Assembly (NCBI RefSeq): GCF_003308995.1
Contig: NZ_QFFJ01000002.1
Span: forward strand, 124,001-188,000
Direction: 5' to 3'
DNA: 64,000 bases
Source: Chitinophaga flava
GTDB taxonomy: Bacteria; Bacteroidota; Bacteroidia; Chitinophagales; Chitinophagaceae
Below the pieces are notes generated by a model that saw nothing but the letters and a program-made list of their open reading frames with translations, did not search any database and was not told the DNA's origin. The position numbers were made by a program, and so were the translations under genes. The first letter of the stretch is position 1. The number at the start of each line of letters is the position of its first letter. Positions 34,126 to 42,137 of the stretch are shown here, in pieces.

Positions 34126-35261
34126 GCTGGGGGATTGTTTAGAAATGATTTGACAGAGTTAATAATATGATCTAACTGATCTTTGTCCATTTCAGTATGT
34201 ATCGGCAAGGAAATCACCGTTGAGGTGAGACTATCGGTTACGGGTAATTCAAAGGCAGCACCACCAAATTGCTCGAACATTTTCTGACGGTGGGCTGGAA
34301 CTGGATAGTATATCATGGCAGGTACCTGTTTTTCCTGAAGGTACTGCTGCAATTTATTTCTGTCGGCACCATGCAGCTGCATAGTGTACTGATGGAACAC
34401 ATGGTAGCTGTTGGCCGCACGGAAAGGAGTAGTGATCTGCGGCATATCAGCAAAAGCGGCATCATAGGCGTCTGCAACGGCACGACGGGCTTTGATGTAC
34501 TCATCGAGTAACGGAAGTTTGATCCTTAACACAGCCGCCTGCACAGAGTCGAGACGGGAGTTAACGCCTACTACATCATGGTAATAACGGGCAGACTGGC
34601 CGTGGTTGGCTACCATCCTGATTTTTGCCGCCAGGGCGTCATCGTTGGTAAACAGTGCACCACCATCGCCATAACATCCCAGGTTTTTGGAAGGGAAGAA
34701 GGAAGTACAGCCAATATGACCGATAGCACCCGCTTTCTTCACACTGCCATCTGCAAAGGTATAGTTGGCGCCGATAGCCTGTGCGTTGTCTTCAATTACA
34801 TACAGGTTATGTTTGGCGGCAACAGCCATCAGCGGTTCCATATCTGCCACATGACCATAAAGGTGTACCGGAACGATCGCCTTGGTTTTAGGCGTGATGG
34901 CTTTTTCCACAGCAGCTACGTCGAGGCAGTAGGTCTTAGGGTCAATATCCACAAAAACAGGTTTCAGCCTTAACAGCGCTATCACTTCTGCGGTAGCAAT
35001 AAAAGTGAAAGAAGGAGTAATCACTTCATCACCAGGCTGCAGGTCCAGTGCCATCATGGCTATCTGTAAAGCATCGGTGCCATTGGCGCAGGGTATCACA
35101 TGCTTGATATCCAGGTATTGCTGCAGCTCGTCCGCAAACTTTTGCACCGCTCCACCATTAATGAAAGCAGCGCCTTCCAGCACTTCCTGAATGGCAGCAT
35201 CCACCTGCGGTTTAATCTTCGTATACTGGCGTTTCAAGTCCACCATCTGAATAGGCACCAT
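34122..35261 (-). CDS. DegT/DnrJ/EryC1 sugar aminotransferase (WbpE/WlbC-like)
   Basis: A 379-residue PLP enzyme that aminates a keto-sugar nucleotide. 'PCANGTDALQIAMMALDLQPGDEVITPSFTF' and 'VIEDNAQAIGANY' are family signatures. The PLP lysine is in 'FFPSKNLGCYGDGGAL'. The sequence resembles WbpE-type enzymes, which act on 3-keto derivatives of UDP-N-acetylglucosaminuronate, but the dehydrogenases for that pathway are not in the window, so the substrate is open. It is the first gene of the operon and has its own promoter box. A start five codons later (35246) is possible. Confidence 0.92.
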   Translation of the reverse strand: MVPIQMVDLKRQYTKIKPQVDAAIQEVLEGAAFINGGAVQKFADELQQYLDIKHVIPCANGTDALQIAMMALDLQPGDEVITPSFTFIATAEVIALLRLKPVFVDIDPKTYCLDVAAVEKAITPKTKAIVPVHLYGHVADMEPLMAVAAKHNLYVIEDNAQAIGANYTFADGSVKKAGAIGHIGCTSFFPSKNLGCYGDGGALFTNDDALAAKIRMVANHGQSARYYHDVVGVNSRLDSVQAAVLRIKLPLLDEYIKARRAVADAYDAAFADMPQITTPFRAANSYHVFHQYTMQLHGADRNKLQQYLQEKQVPAMIYYPVPAHRQKMFEQFGGAAFELPVTDSLTSTVISLPIHTEMDKDQLDHIINSVKSFLNNPPA

Positions 35262-35295
35262 ATGATATGTATATTTTTATTTTGTTTAAAGTGTG

Positions 35296-35303
35296 CAAAT
35301 TTA
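35296..35303 (-). promoter_or_regulatory. Promoter -7 box of the sugar-nucleotide operon
   Basis: TAAATTTG on the minus strand matches TAnnTTTG, 34 bp before the aminotransferase start. It lies back to back with the waaA promoter. Confidence 0.55.
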
Positions 35304-35327
35304 CAAATTTTGGGATTGGGTGAGGAT

Positions 35328-35335
35328 TATCTTTG
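35328..35335 (+). promoter_or_regulatory. Promoter -7 box of waaA
   Basis: TATCTTTG matches TAnnTTTG, 36 bp before the waaA start; a TTTTG lies 15 bp upstream. Confidence 0.6.
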
Positions 35336-35371
35336 CAGGACGTTTAAAATTCAGTAAAAGTACATAGGCTA

Positions 35372-36637
35372 ATGTTAGCAAAGGCTATTTATAATATAGG
35401 GATTCGATTGTACAAGGCAGGTGTCTGCCTGGCAGCCATGGGCGGCAAAAAAAAGGCATCTTTATGGCTGAAAGGCCGCCAGGACTGGCAAACGAGGATG
35501 AGACAGGCCGGCCTGGGCCAGCATCCGGTCATCTGGATACATGCTGCCTCCCTGGGTGAGTTTGAACAAGGAAGGCCTGTACTGGAAGCCCTACGCCTCC
35601 GTTACCCCGGCTATAAAATTTTGTTAACATTTTTTTCGCCCTCCGGATATGAGGTCAGGAAAGACTATCCCGGCGCCGATTATGTGTTTTACCTGCCCCT
35701 CGATACCCGCCGCAATGCGCGCGACTTCGCAGATATCGTAAAACCTTCGCTGGCCATTTTTATCAAGTATGAATTCTGGTACCATCTCCTTACGGAGCTG
35801 TATATACGAAAAATACCCGTTCTGCTCGTGTCCGGTATCTTCCGCCAGGACCAGCTTTTCTTCAAAGGCTATGGCGGTATGTTCAAACAGCTGCTGCAAC
35901 AGCTGACCCACATCTTCGTACAAAATAAAAATTCGCTGGAACTGCTGAATGGAATTGGTATCCACCATGCCAGCATCAGCGGGGATACCCGGTTCGACAG
36001 GGTAGCAGCATTGCTGACTGAACAACAGACCTTACCGCTGGTAACACCGTTTGCCAGCCACGATAAGCTGTTGGTTGCCGGTAGCACCTGGCCCGAAGAT
36101 GAACAGCTGCTGGCCTCCTGGTGGCAACAATCATCCCATCCCGGCCTGAAACTGATCATCGCTCCCCACGAAATCCACGAAGGACATATACGCCAGGTGA
36201 AAACACTTTTCCCGCAGGCGGTCACTTATTCAGCATTAAAAGCCGGAACAGCCGATACTGATGCTACTGTCCTGATCATAGATAATATCGGAATGCTGAC
36301 CACCTTGTACCGGTACGCTAATATTACCTATGTAGGCGGCGGATTCGGGAAAGACGGTATCCATAACCTGCTGGAGCCTGCGGCATACAGCAAACCCGTT
36401 ATTATAGGGCCTGAATACAGCAAATACTTTGAGGCGGTAGAGCTGGTGGCGCTGCATGGGGCGCTGGTAGTGCCGGAGCTGACTAACCTGCAGGACTATA
36501 TGAATTTATTGCTGAATGATCCGGAATTTTATGAGAAAACCGCTTCCATAGCCGGAAACTATGTAAAGGACAATAAAGGGGCTACCGAAAAGATATTACA
36601 ATATATTCAGGAGAAACGTTTCCTGAGCAAGGAATAG
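35372..36637 (+). CDS. waaA: 3-deoxy-D-manno-octulosonic acid (Kdo) transferase
   Basis: A 421-residue glycosyltransferase (GT30) that adds Kdo to the lipid A precursor at the inner membrane. It shows the N-terminal hydrophobic stretch, 'IWIHAASLGEFEQGRPVLEALR' with the catalytic glutamate, 'IKYEFWYHLL', 'DQLFFKGYGGMFKQLL', 'ISGDTRFDRV' and 'YVGGGFGKDGIHNLLEPAAYSKPVIIGPEY'. All are typical of WaaA. Its 3' end overlaps the convergent proline-rich gene by 31 bp. Confidence 0.96.
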   Translation: MLAKAIYNIGIRLYKAGVCLAAMGGKKKASLWLKGRQDWQTRMRQAGLGQHPVIWIHAASLGEFEQGRPVLEALRLRYPGYKILLTFFSPSGYEVRKDYPGADYVFYLPLDTRRNARDFADIVKPSLAIFIKYEFWYHLLTELYIRKIPVLLVSGIFRQDQLFFKGYGGMFKQLLQQLTHIFVQNKNSLELLNGIGIHHASISGDTRFDRVAALLTEQQTLPLVTPFASHDKLLVAGSTWPEDEQLLASWWQQSSHPGLKLIIAPHEIHEGHIRQVKTLFPQAVTYSALKAGTADTDATVLIIDNIGMLTTLYRYANITYVGGGFGKDGIHNLLEPAAYSKPVIIGPEYSKYFEAVELVALHGALVVPELTNLQDYMNLLLNDPEFYEKTASIAGNYVKDNKGATEKILQYIQEKRFLSKE

Positions 36638-37485
36638 AAATGTTTTACCAGGTGATGGTCATCCTGCCATCCCTGTATGATCTTGATCTCCCGCTGTATC
36701 CAATAATCCGCCTCTTGAAGGGTGCTGCATTCGTTGATGGTTTTCACCGAACGTTCATAAAGATCGGTGTCTCCCCGGAACAGTTCCTGGATAAACTGGT
36801 ACTTGTCGTTGATGCCGATAGCGCTGCGCAGGTCTTTTACAGGCATTTCGCCCAGTTTCTGAGCTACCTCGGGCTGCTGCTGACGAAAACGGTCGTTGAG
36901 GGAAGTGCCGTTGTTGCCTACCAGTTCGTTCAGGTCTTTGCGGAGAGCGTGGGTGTCCTGTTCATAACTGTTTTTAACAGCGGTGACGGTGTCTACCTGA
37001 TCAAACAACGTAGCAGGAACTGGTTTTTTTTCAGGAGCCGGTGGCTCTTTGAAAACCGGAGGTTCTTTGAAAAATGGTTCCAGCAAGGGTTCCCGGACAG
37101 GGGCAGGTATTTCCTGTGGTTCGGGTTTGATGGCTGCCGGTGGGGGAGCAGGGGGAGCTATTATCACCGGTTCCGGTTGGGAAGGGGCAGGATCTGCCAC
37201 CACAGCGGATTGTGGATAACCTGCAGCCGGAACTTCCGGTTTATCTGCCGGTAATGTTGTAGTTTGCGCTGCGGTTGTAACCGGTGCGTTCATCACAGGT
37301 TGCTGCATGGGCATAATCACGGCAACGTGTTGCTGCCGCTCCTGCGCCGCCTGCTGGTGTTGTTTGTTACGCATATGCAACACCTCTGCCTGCAACAGCT
37401 GCACATAATAGGATATAGCCTGCAGGTCTGCACCGGAATTTTTCAATTCCTGCAACTTCTCAATTAATGCATTTATTTTTTCCAT
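36607..37485 (-). CDS. Conserved hypothetical protein with proline-rich linker
   Basis: A 292-residue protein with no signal peptide or membrane segment. Residues 1-55 are a helical, coiled-coil-like part ('INALIEKLQELKNSGADLQ'). Residues 60-165 are a low-complexity linker rich in Pro, Ala and Glu, with repeats such as 'KEPPVFKEPPAP'. The C-terminal 110 residues are a compact helical domain ('AIGINDKYQFIQELFRGDTDLYERSVKTIN'), a motif I associate with conserved uncharacterised Bacteroidota proteins. I cannot assign a function. It is convergent with waaA (31-bp overlap) and divergent from tdk. Confidence 0.8.
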   Translation of the reverse strand: MEKINALIEKLQELKNSGADLQAISYYVQLLQAEVLHMRNKQHQQAAQERQQHVAVIMPMQQPVMNAPVTTAAQTTTLPADKPEVPAAGYPQSAVVADPAPSQPEPVIIAPPAPPPAAIKPEPQEIPAPVREPLLEPFFKEPPVFKEPPAPEKKPVPATLFDQVDTVTAVKNSYEQDTHALRKDLNELVGNNGTSLNDRFRQQQPEVAQKLGEMPVKDLRSAIGINDKYQFIQELFRGDTDLYERSVKTINECSTLQEADYWIQREIKIIQGWQDDHHLVKHFYSLLRKRFS

Positions 37486-37573
37486 GCCTTAATTGTTAAT
37501 GCTTTGTGATGGGAAATATTTATTTGTATAAAATTAGCGTATTTTAATTAATTAATAATCAAAATAGTACAGT

Positions 37574-38152
37574 ATGTTTATTGAACCTTCTCTTGCAGGA
37601 GGACGGAGGGGCTGGATTGAAGTGATTTGCGGCTCTATGTTTTCCGGGAAAACGGAAGAATTGATCCGCCGCCTGAAACGTGCCCGTATCGCCAATTTAA
37701 AGGTAGAGATCTTTAAACCGGTGGTAGATACACGTTATGACGAAGGTAGCATTGTATCGCATGACGAAAATAAAATTGTTTCCACCCCGATAGAAAATTC
37801 CCAGCAGATATTGTTGCTGGCGCAGGAAGTAGATGTGGTAGGAATTGATGAGGCCCAGTTTTTTGATGCCGAGTTGCCTAATGTTTGCGACCAGCTGGCG
37901 TTACGGGGTATCCGTGTAATCGTGGCCGGCCTCGATATGGACTATACCGGCAAACCTTTCGGGCAGATACCTTTTATGCTCGCCAAAGCGGATTATATTA
38001 CCAAGTTGCACGCCATCTGTGTGCGTTGTGGTAATATCGCCAACTATTCCTTCCGTAAATCAGCAGAAACAGAAACGTTGTTGCTGGGGGAGAAAGATTT
38101 GTACGAACCCCTTTGCAGGCACTGTTATTACGAAGAGAAAATAAAAAAATAG
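37574..38152 (+). CDS. tdk: Thymidine kinase
   Basis: A 192-residue type II thymidine kinase for pyrimidine salvage. It has a P-loop 'EVICGSMFSGKTEELIRR' (about 17-34), 'VVGIDEAQFFD' (catalytic glutamate), the lasso loop region, and zinc ligands in 'CVRCGN' and 'CRHC'. Length is normal. It is followed by a hairpin terminator shared with gtrA. Confidence 0.97.
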   Translation: MFIEPSLAGGRRGWIEVICGSMFSGKTEELIRRLKRARIANLKVEIFKPVVDTRYDEGSIVSHDENKIVSTPIENSQQILLLAQEVDVVGIDEAQFFDAELPNVCDQLALRGIRVIVAGLDMDYTGKPFGQIPFMLAKADYITKLHAICVRCGNIANYSFRKSAETETLLLGEKDLYEPLCRHCYYEEKIKK

Positions 38153-38159
38153 TTGGAGC

Positions 38160-38196
38160 CCTTTCCCGTTACTATTGTCAACAGTAACGGGAAAGG
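38160..38196. terminator. Hairpin terminator between tdk and the GtrA gene
   Basis: Arms 38160-38173 and 38183-38196 pair perfectly over 14 bp with a 9-base loop, between two convergent genes. There is no long T tract. Confidence 0.75.
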
Positions 38197-38201
38197 CTGT
38201 A

Positions 38202-38684
38202 TCAGGCGGTTTGTTTAACCTTAAAGGTGAATTTTTTCTGGGTGAGATAACTGAAGATGACCACCAGCGCGGTTGTACAGATCTTACCCACGGTAGGATA
38301 CAGGTGGATCCTGTCTACAAACAACTTCATCAGGAAGTAGTTGAGCAGGATGCAGATACCTACTAGCACAAAGTAGCGGAACAGCTGCACCCGTCCTCTC
38401 AGGTTAGATTCAGAAAAGACTACATATTTACTGAGCAGAAAGCCGGTAGGGAAGGTAACTGCCATTGACATAAAGAGGGCGGCGATATGTGCGCTGATGT
38501 CAATCAGTGGCAGATGTACCATTTCTTTCTGCAACACAAAATTGTAGCATATAAAATATAAAAATATATCCAGTACCGTGTTGCTGCCTCCACAGGCAAG
38601 ATAGCGGAAGGTTTGCTTCGGCATTACCCGTGCAAAAGGCTGGTAGAAGAAATCAATTATCTGTAGTATAATCCTGCGTAGCAT
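38202..38684 (-). CDS. GtrA-family membrane protein
   Basis: A 160-residue protein with four predicted membrane helices (for example 'LDIFLYFICYNFVLQ', 'IAALFMSMAVTFPTGFLLSKYVVF', 'YFVLVGICILLNYFLM', 'ICTTALVVIFSYLTQKKFTF'). The end 'YLTQKKFTF' is typical of GtrA. GtrA proteins are thought to flip or assist in moving lipid-linked sugars for cell-surface glycans. A TAAATTTG promoter box lies 14 bp upstream. It follows accC on the same strand after 54 bp. Confidence 0.9.
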   Translation of the reverse strand: MLRRIILQIIDFFYQPFARVMPKQTFRYLACGGSNTVLDIFLYFICYNFVLQKEMVHLPLIDISAHIAALFMSMAVTFPTGFLLSKYVVFSESNLRGRVQLFRYFVLVGICILLNYFLMKLFVDRIHLYPTVGKICTTALVVIFSYLTQKKFTFKVKQTA

Positions 38685-38697
38685 GATGAAATTGGCG

Positions 38698-38705
38698 CAA
38701 ATTTA
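38698..38705 (-). promoter_or_regulatory. GtrA gene promoter -7 box
   Basis: TAAATTTG on the minus strand matches TAnnTTTG, 13 bp before the start codon, so the leader would be very short. Confidence 0.4.
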
Positions 38706-38738
38706 GGCGTTTTAGGATTTCCGTGGACTGTTTTATTC

Positions 38739-40229
38739 TTACCTTAACATATTCCTTTTTTTCCAGGCGGATGAGGGCTGTGCATTATTACCGGTCGGTT
38801 GTTGTAAAGCTACGTTTTGTTGCTGCCATACCTGTGCAGCCAGTACTGCAGCGAGTTTTTCTATCTCCGGACGCTCTTCCAGCAAGGATTGCGGCGTATA
38901 ATATTTATTGATAAAATTGGTGTCAAAACGGCCTTCAATAAACGCAGGCTGTTGCAGTGCCCAGTGGCCGAAAGGCAGTGTGGTGCGGATACCTTTCACC
39001 TGGTACTCTTCGATGGCCCTCAGCAGGCGGTGGCGCGCCTCTTCCCGGTTGCTACCCCAGGCAATCAGTTTGGCGATCATAGGATCATAGAAAATAGGAA
39101 TATCCATGCCCTGTTCATAGCCATCGTCTACCCGTACACCATAGCCCTGCGGACGGATATAGGTTTCCAGGCGACCGGTGTCTGGCAGGAAGTTGTTGGC
39201 CGGATCTTCAGCGCATATACGCAGTTCGATGGCGTGTCCGTTGATGGTGAGACTCTCCTGAGTAAAGGATAGTTTTTCCCCGCGGGCTACCTTTATCTGC
39301 TCTTTTACCAGGTCCAGGCCGGTAATCAGCTCTGTTACCGGGTGTTCTACCTGCAGACGGGTATTCATTTCCAGGAAATAAAAATTCAGCTGTTCATCCA
39401 CCAGGAATTCTACGGTGCCGGCACCATAGTAATTACAGGCTTTGGCCACATCTACCGCACATTGTCCCATAGCGGCACGGATGGCCGGGGTAAGCACGGA
39501 GGAAGGAGCTTCTTCTATCAGTTTCTGGTGGCGTCGTTGTATGGAGCATTCTCTCTCAAAGAGATATACGCAGTTGCCATGGTGGTCACCCAATATCTGT
39601 ATTTCGATATGCCGGGGAGAACCCACATATTTTTCTATAAACACGGCATCGTCGCCAAAGGCGCTTCTGGCTTCACTTTTGGCCAGCCGTATCTGTTCTT
39701 CCAGTTCTTCGGGAGCATTTACTACCCGCATACCTTTACCTCCACCGCCGGCGGAAGCTTTGATCAGGATAGGGAAGCCGGTTTTTTTAACTACTTCCTG
39801 TGCTTCTTCCACACTGCGCAGGGGTGTTTCCGTACCGGGTACCATCGGTACTCCAAAGCGCTGGGCGGCCTGTTTGGCGGCCAGTTTGCTACCCATAATC
39901 TCTATGGAAGCAGCAGAAGGGCCGATGAAGGTAATACCGGCATCGGTCACCTGTTGGGCAAATTGTGCATTTTCACTCAGAAATCCGTAGCCGGGATGAA
40001 TACCGTCGGCTTCAGTGGCTTTGGCCACCTCGATGATCTTCTGCCCCAGCAGATAAGACTGGCTGGAGGGCGCAGGCCCAATACATACCGCTTCATCGGC
40101 ATATTGTACAAAGGGCATCGTACGATCGGCTTCAGAATACACAGCAACTGTCTTGATTCCCATCTCACGGGCAGAACGCATAATACGTAAGGCTATTTCT
40201 CCACGATTGGCTACCAGGATCTTTTTCAT
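38739..40229 (-). CDS. accC: Biotin carboxylase subunit of acetyl/acyl-CoA carboxylase
   Basis: A 496-residue ATP-grasp enzyme that carboxylates biotin on its carrier protein. It shows 'ILVANRGEIALRIMRSARE', the glycine-rich 'IKASAGGGGKGMRVV', 'ECSIQRRHQKLIEEAPS', 'FYFLEMNTRLQVEHPVTE' and 'RLLRAIEEYQVKGIRTTL'. It is about 45 residues longer than E. coli AccC, with a C-terminal tail ending in basic residues, as in acyl-CoA (propionyl-type) carboxylases. No biotin carrier or transferase gene is next to it, so acetyl- versus propionyl-CoA use is not settled. Confidence 0.94.
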   Translation of the reverse strand: MKKILVANRGEIALRIMRSAREMGIKTVAVYSEADRTMPFVQYADEAVCIGPAPSSQSYLLGQKIIEVAKATEADGIHPGYGFLSENAQFAQQVTDAGITFIGPSAASIEIMGSKLAAKQAAQRFGVPMVPGTETPLRSVEEAQEVVKKTGFPILIKASAGGGGKGMRVVNAPEELEEQIRLAKSEARSAFGDDAVFIEKYVGSPRHIEIQILGDHHGNCVYLFERECSIQRRHQKLIEEAPSSVLTPAIRAAMGQCAVDVAKACNYYGAGTVEFLVDEQLNFYFLEMNTRLQVEHPVTELITGLDLVKEQIKVARGEKLSFTQESLTINGHAIELRICAEDPANNFLPDTGRLETYIRPQGYGVRVDDGYEQGMDIPIFYDPMIAKLIAWGSNREEARHRLLRAIEEYQVKGIRTTLPFGHWALQQPAFIEGRFDTNFINKYYTPQSLLEERPEIEKLAAVLAAQVWQQQNVALQQPTGNNAQPSSAWKKRNMLR

Positions 40230-40256
40230 GCAAAAATTTTAACAAGCAGCTAATAT

Positions 40257-40384
40257 ACGATTACAATTACGAATTATGAATTACGAATTACGAATTGAGT
40301 ATAGGTCTGCAGGAAAGCATCTCCGCTTTGATCTCTGCTCATAATTCGTAACTCGTAATTCATAATTCGTAATTGTAATTCGTA
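40257..40384. repeat. Long imperfect palindromic element between accC and ccmB
   Basis: A left arm of about 40 bp (about 40257-40298) is repeated inverted at about 40338-40384 with only a few differences, around a unique centre of some 40 bp. Each arm is built from repeats of AATTACGAATTA-type units. The start AATTACGAATTATG is shared with the palindrome at 30743-30790. It fills nearly the whole space between the two divergent genes. This looks like a small palindromic repeat family (REP/MITE-like); no transposase or target duplication is evident. Confidence 0.7.
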
Positions 40385-40398
40385 CCTTCGCCCCCTGT

Positions 40399-41061
40399 AT
40401 GAAAAATACCGTCCACCAAATATTTACCCTGGTAAAAAAAGACCTGGTACTGGAGCTTCGCCAGCAGTATGCTTTTTATGGCGTGTTACTGTATATTATC
40501 TCTACTGTGTTTGTGATTAATCTGATGATGGGCAAACCGGATGATAAGCTGTGGAATGCTCTTTTCTGGGTGATCCAGCTGTTTGTGGCGGTAAATGCCA
40601 TTGCCAAAAGTTTTATGCAGGAAAACAGGGGACGGCTGCTGTACTTTTATTCGCTGGTATCTCCGCGGGCTTTCATTGCGGCCAAACTTATCTACAATGT
40701 GATCCTGATGATGCTGATGAGCGTGATCGCCCTGGTCTGCAGTTTTATGTTCCTCGGAAATCCGCTTAACAATACTTTTTATTTTGTGGGTATCGTATTG
40801 TTGGGTGGTACCAGCCTGAGCCTGCTGTTTACAGTACTGGCGGCCATTGCAGCCCAGGCTAATCATAACGCCGCCCTGATGGCGGTAATGGGCTTTCCGC
40901 TGATGATGCCCATGCTGATGTTGCTGGCCAATGTTTCGCTCTCTGCCTTTGTGACGGTATATCAGCCCGGACTCCCTAAAATGTTTTTCCTGCTGGGCGG
41001 TATGGACATCCTTATCATCGCTTTGACCATGGTGCTGTTCCCTTTTCTGTGGAAAGACTGA
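40399..41061 (+). CDS. ccmB: Heme exporter protein B (cytochrome c maturation permease)
   Basis: A 220-residue protein with six hydrophobic segments and the CcmB pattern 'VKKDLVLELRQQYAFYGVLLY', 'VNAIAKSFMQENRGRLLYFYSLVSPRAFI' and 'MGFPLMMPMLML'. It is the membrane part of the CcmAB ABC transporter in cytochrome c assembly. ccmA is not in the window. ccmC follows after 144 bp with its own promoter. A promoter-like TACCTTCG lies only 8 bp before the start codon (40383-40390), inside the edge of the palindromic element. Confidence 0.93.
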   Translation: MKNTVHQIFTLVKKDLVLELRQQYAFYGVLLYIISTVFVINLMMGKPDDKLWNALFWVIQLFVAVNAIAKSFMQENRGRLLYFYSLVSPRAFIAAKLIYNVILMMLMSVIALVCSFMFLGNPLNNTFYFVGIVLLGGTSLSLLFTVLAAIAAQANHNAALMAVMGFPLMMPMLMLLANVSLSAFVTVYQPGLPKMFFLLGGMDILIIALTMVLFPFLWKD

Positions 41062-41152
41062 TTTTGAAATATCGAAATATTTCGGGTACTTATATAAACG
41101 GATTTTAACGGGTTATTCATGATATTGGATAAACTTAAAATCACGTAAAATC

Positions 41153-41183
41153 TTTGCGATTAAGGATAAAACGTGTAGGTTTG
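41153..41183 (+). promoter_or_regulatory. Promoter of ccmC
   Basis: TTTG at 41153-41156, a 19-bp spacer, and TAGGTTTG at 41176-41183, a full match to the Bacteroidota consensus, 22 bp before the ccmC start. Confidence 0.75.
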
Positions 41184-41205
41184 CCCCGGAATATAGCTGT
41201 TAAAA

Positions 41206-41868
41206 ATGGCCAGACATTGGTGGAAAGCATTAGCGATACTGCTGCTGATTTACGTAATTATCGCCGGGTTCACTATTAAGATACCGATCATAGGGACCAA
41301 TGGACAATCATCCCGTGGATTGTTTTTTCATGTGCCAATGTGGATATGTATGTATACCATGTTCACCATCTCCGTTGTCAATTCCCTGCTCTTCCTGTCA
41401 AAATATGATCTTAAAAGAGATGTATATGCCTCCAGCGCTGCGCGGGTAGGCACCTTTTTTGGCGTGCTGGGATTTTCAACAGGCTCTTTATGGGCCACTT
41501 ACACCTGGGGCGGCACCCTCACGGATGATCCTAAACAGATGTGTACTGCCATCGCCATCCTGATTTATATGGCTTACCTGGTATTGCGCATCTCTATTCA
41601 TGACCTCGACAAAAGGGCCCGTATCTCCGCGGTCTTCAACATTTTCGCTTTTGCCCTGCTCATCCCGCTGACCTATATCATCCCGCGCATGGTAGACTCC
41701 CTGCATCCGGGCAGTGCTACTACACCGGGCTTTGCTTCAAAGGATACCGATGGCGGTATGAAAATGGTGCTGTACCCTGCCTTCATCGGCTGGACCCTCC
41801 TGAGTGTATGGATCTATACCCTCGTGGTTCGCTACAAGAAATTAGAGCTTAAAAATATTTTTAAATGA
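41206..41868 (+). CDS. ccmC: Cytochrome c assembly protein CcmC/CcsA family
   Basis: A 220-residue membrane protein with six helices. The tryptophan-rich loop is recognisable ('TGSLWATYTWGGTLTDDPKQ'), the heme-handling WWD-type region of the family, with 'RGLFFHVPMWICMYTMF' before it. It presents heme for attachment to apocytochrome c on the outer face of the membrane. It overlaps the next small gene by 4 bp. Confidence 0.95.
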   Translation: MARHWWKALAILLLIYVIIAGFTIKIPIIGTNGQSSRGLFFHVPMWICMYTMFTISVVNSLLFLSKYDLKRDVYASSAARVGTFFGVLGFSTGSLWATYTWGGTLTDDPKQMCTAIAILIYMAYLVLRISIHDLDKRARISAVFNIFAFALLIPLTYIIPRMVDSLHPGSATTPGFASKDTDGGMKMVLYPAFIGWTLLSVWIYTLVVRYKKLELKNIFK

Positions 41869-42104
41869 TCAACAAAGCGTTTTCATGCTGCCTGACACTC
41901 ACCCTCTTACTGGTGTCTGTACTGGCAAATGCTCAACAACAGGATACAGAGTCAGGGGCCGTTAATCAGTTTTTCCGTAGCAATGGTAAAATATATGTGA
42001 TCGTTGGCGTTTTGGTGATCATCTTCCTGGGAATCATATTATTCCTCATCAACCTGGACAGAAAAATCAACAGGCTGGAGCAACGGGAAAAAAATAATCC
42101 GTGA
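41865..42104 (+). CDS. CcmD-like small membrane protein
   Basis: A 79-residue protein with a signal-like N-terminus, a short periplasmic part ('NQFFRSNGKIYVIVG') and one membrane helix ending in 'INLDRKINRLEQREKNN'. That C-terminal pattern and its place directly after ccmC (ATGA overlap) point to the CcmD role, helping release of holo-CcmE. Sequence alone would be too short to prove it. Confidence 0.8.
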   Translation: MINKAFSCCLTLTLLLVSVLANAQQQDTESGAVNQFFRSNGKIYVIVGVLVIIFLGIILFLINLDRKINRLEQREKNNP

Positions 42105-42137
42105 TAATCTAATCATTATACCAAAACAATACATATT

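Noticed and set aside
36607..36637. The waaA overlap as evidence that the convergent frame is false
   Set aside because: A 31-bp tail overlap is common for convergent genes, and the C-terminal domain of the minus-strand protein looks conserved.
39342..40190. 282-codon frame antisense to accC
   Set aside because: Shadow of a conserved enzyme gene; composition unlike a protein.
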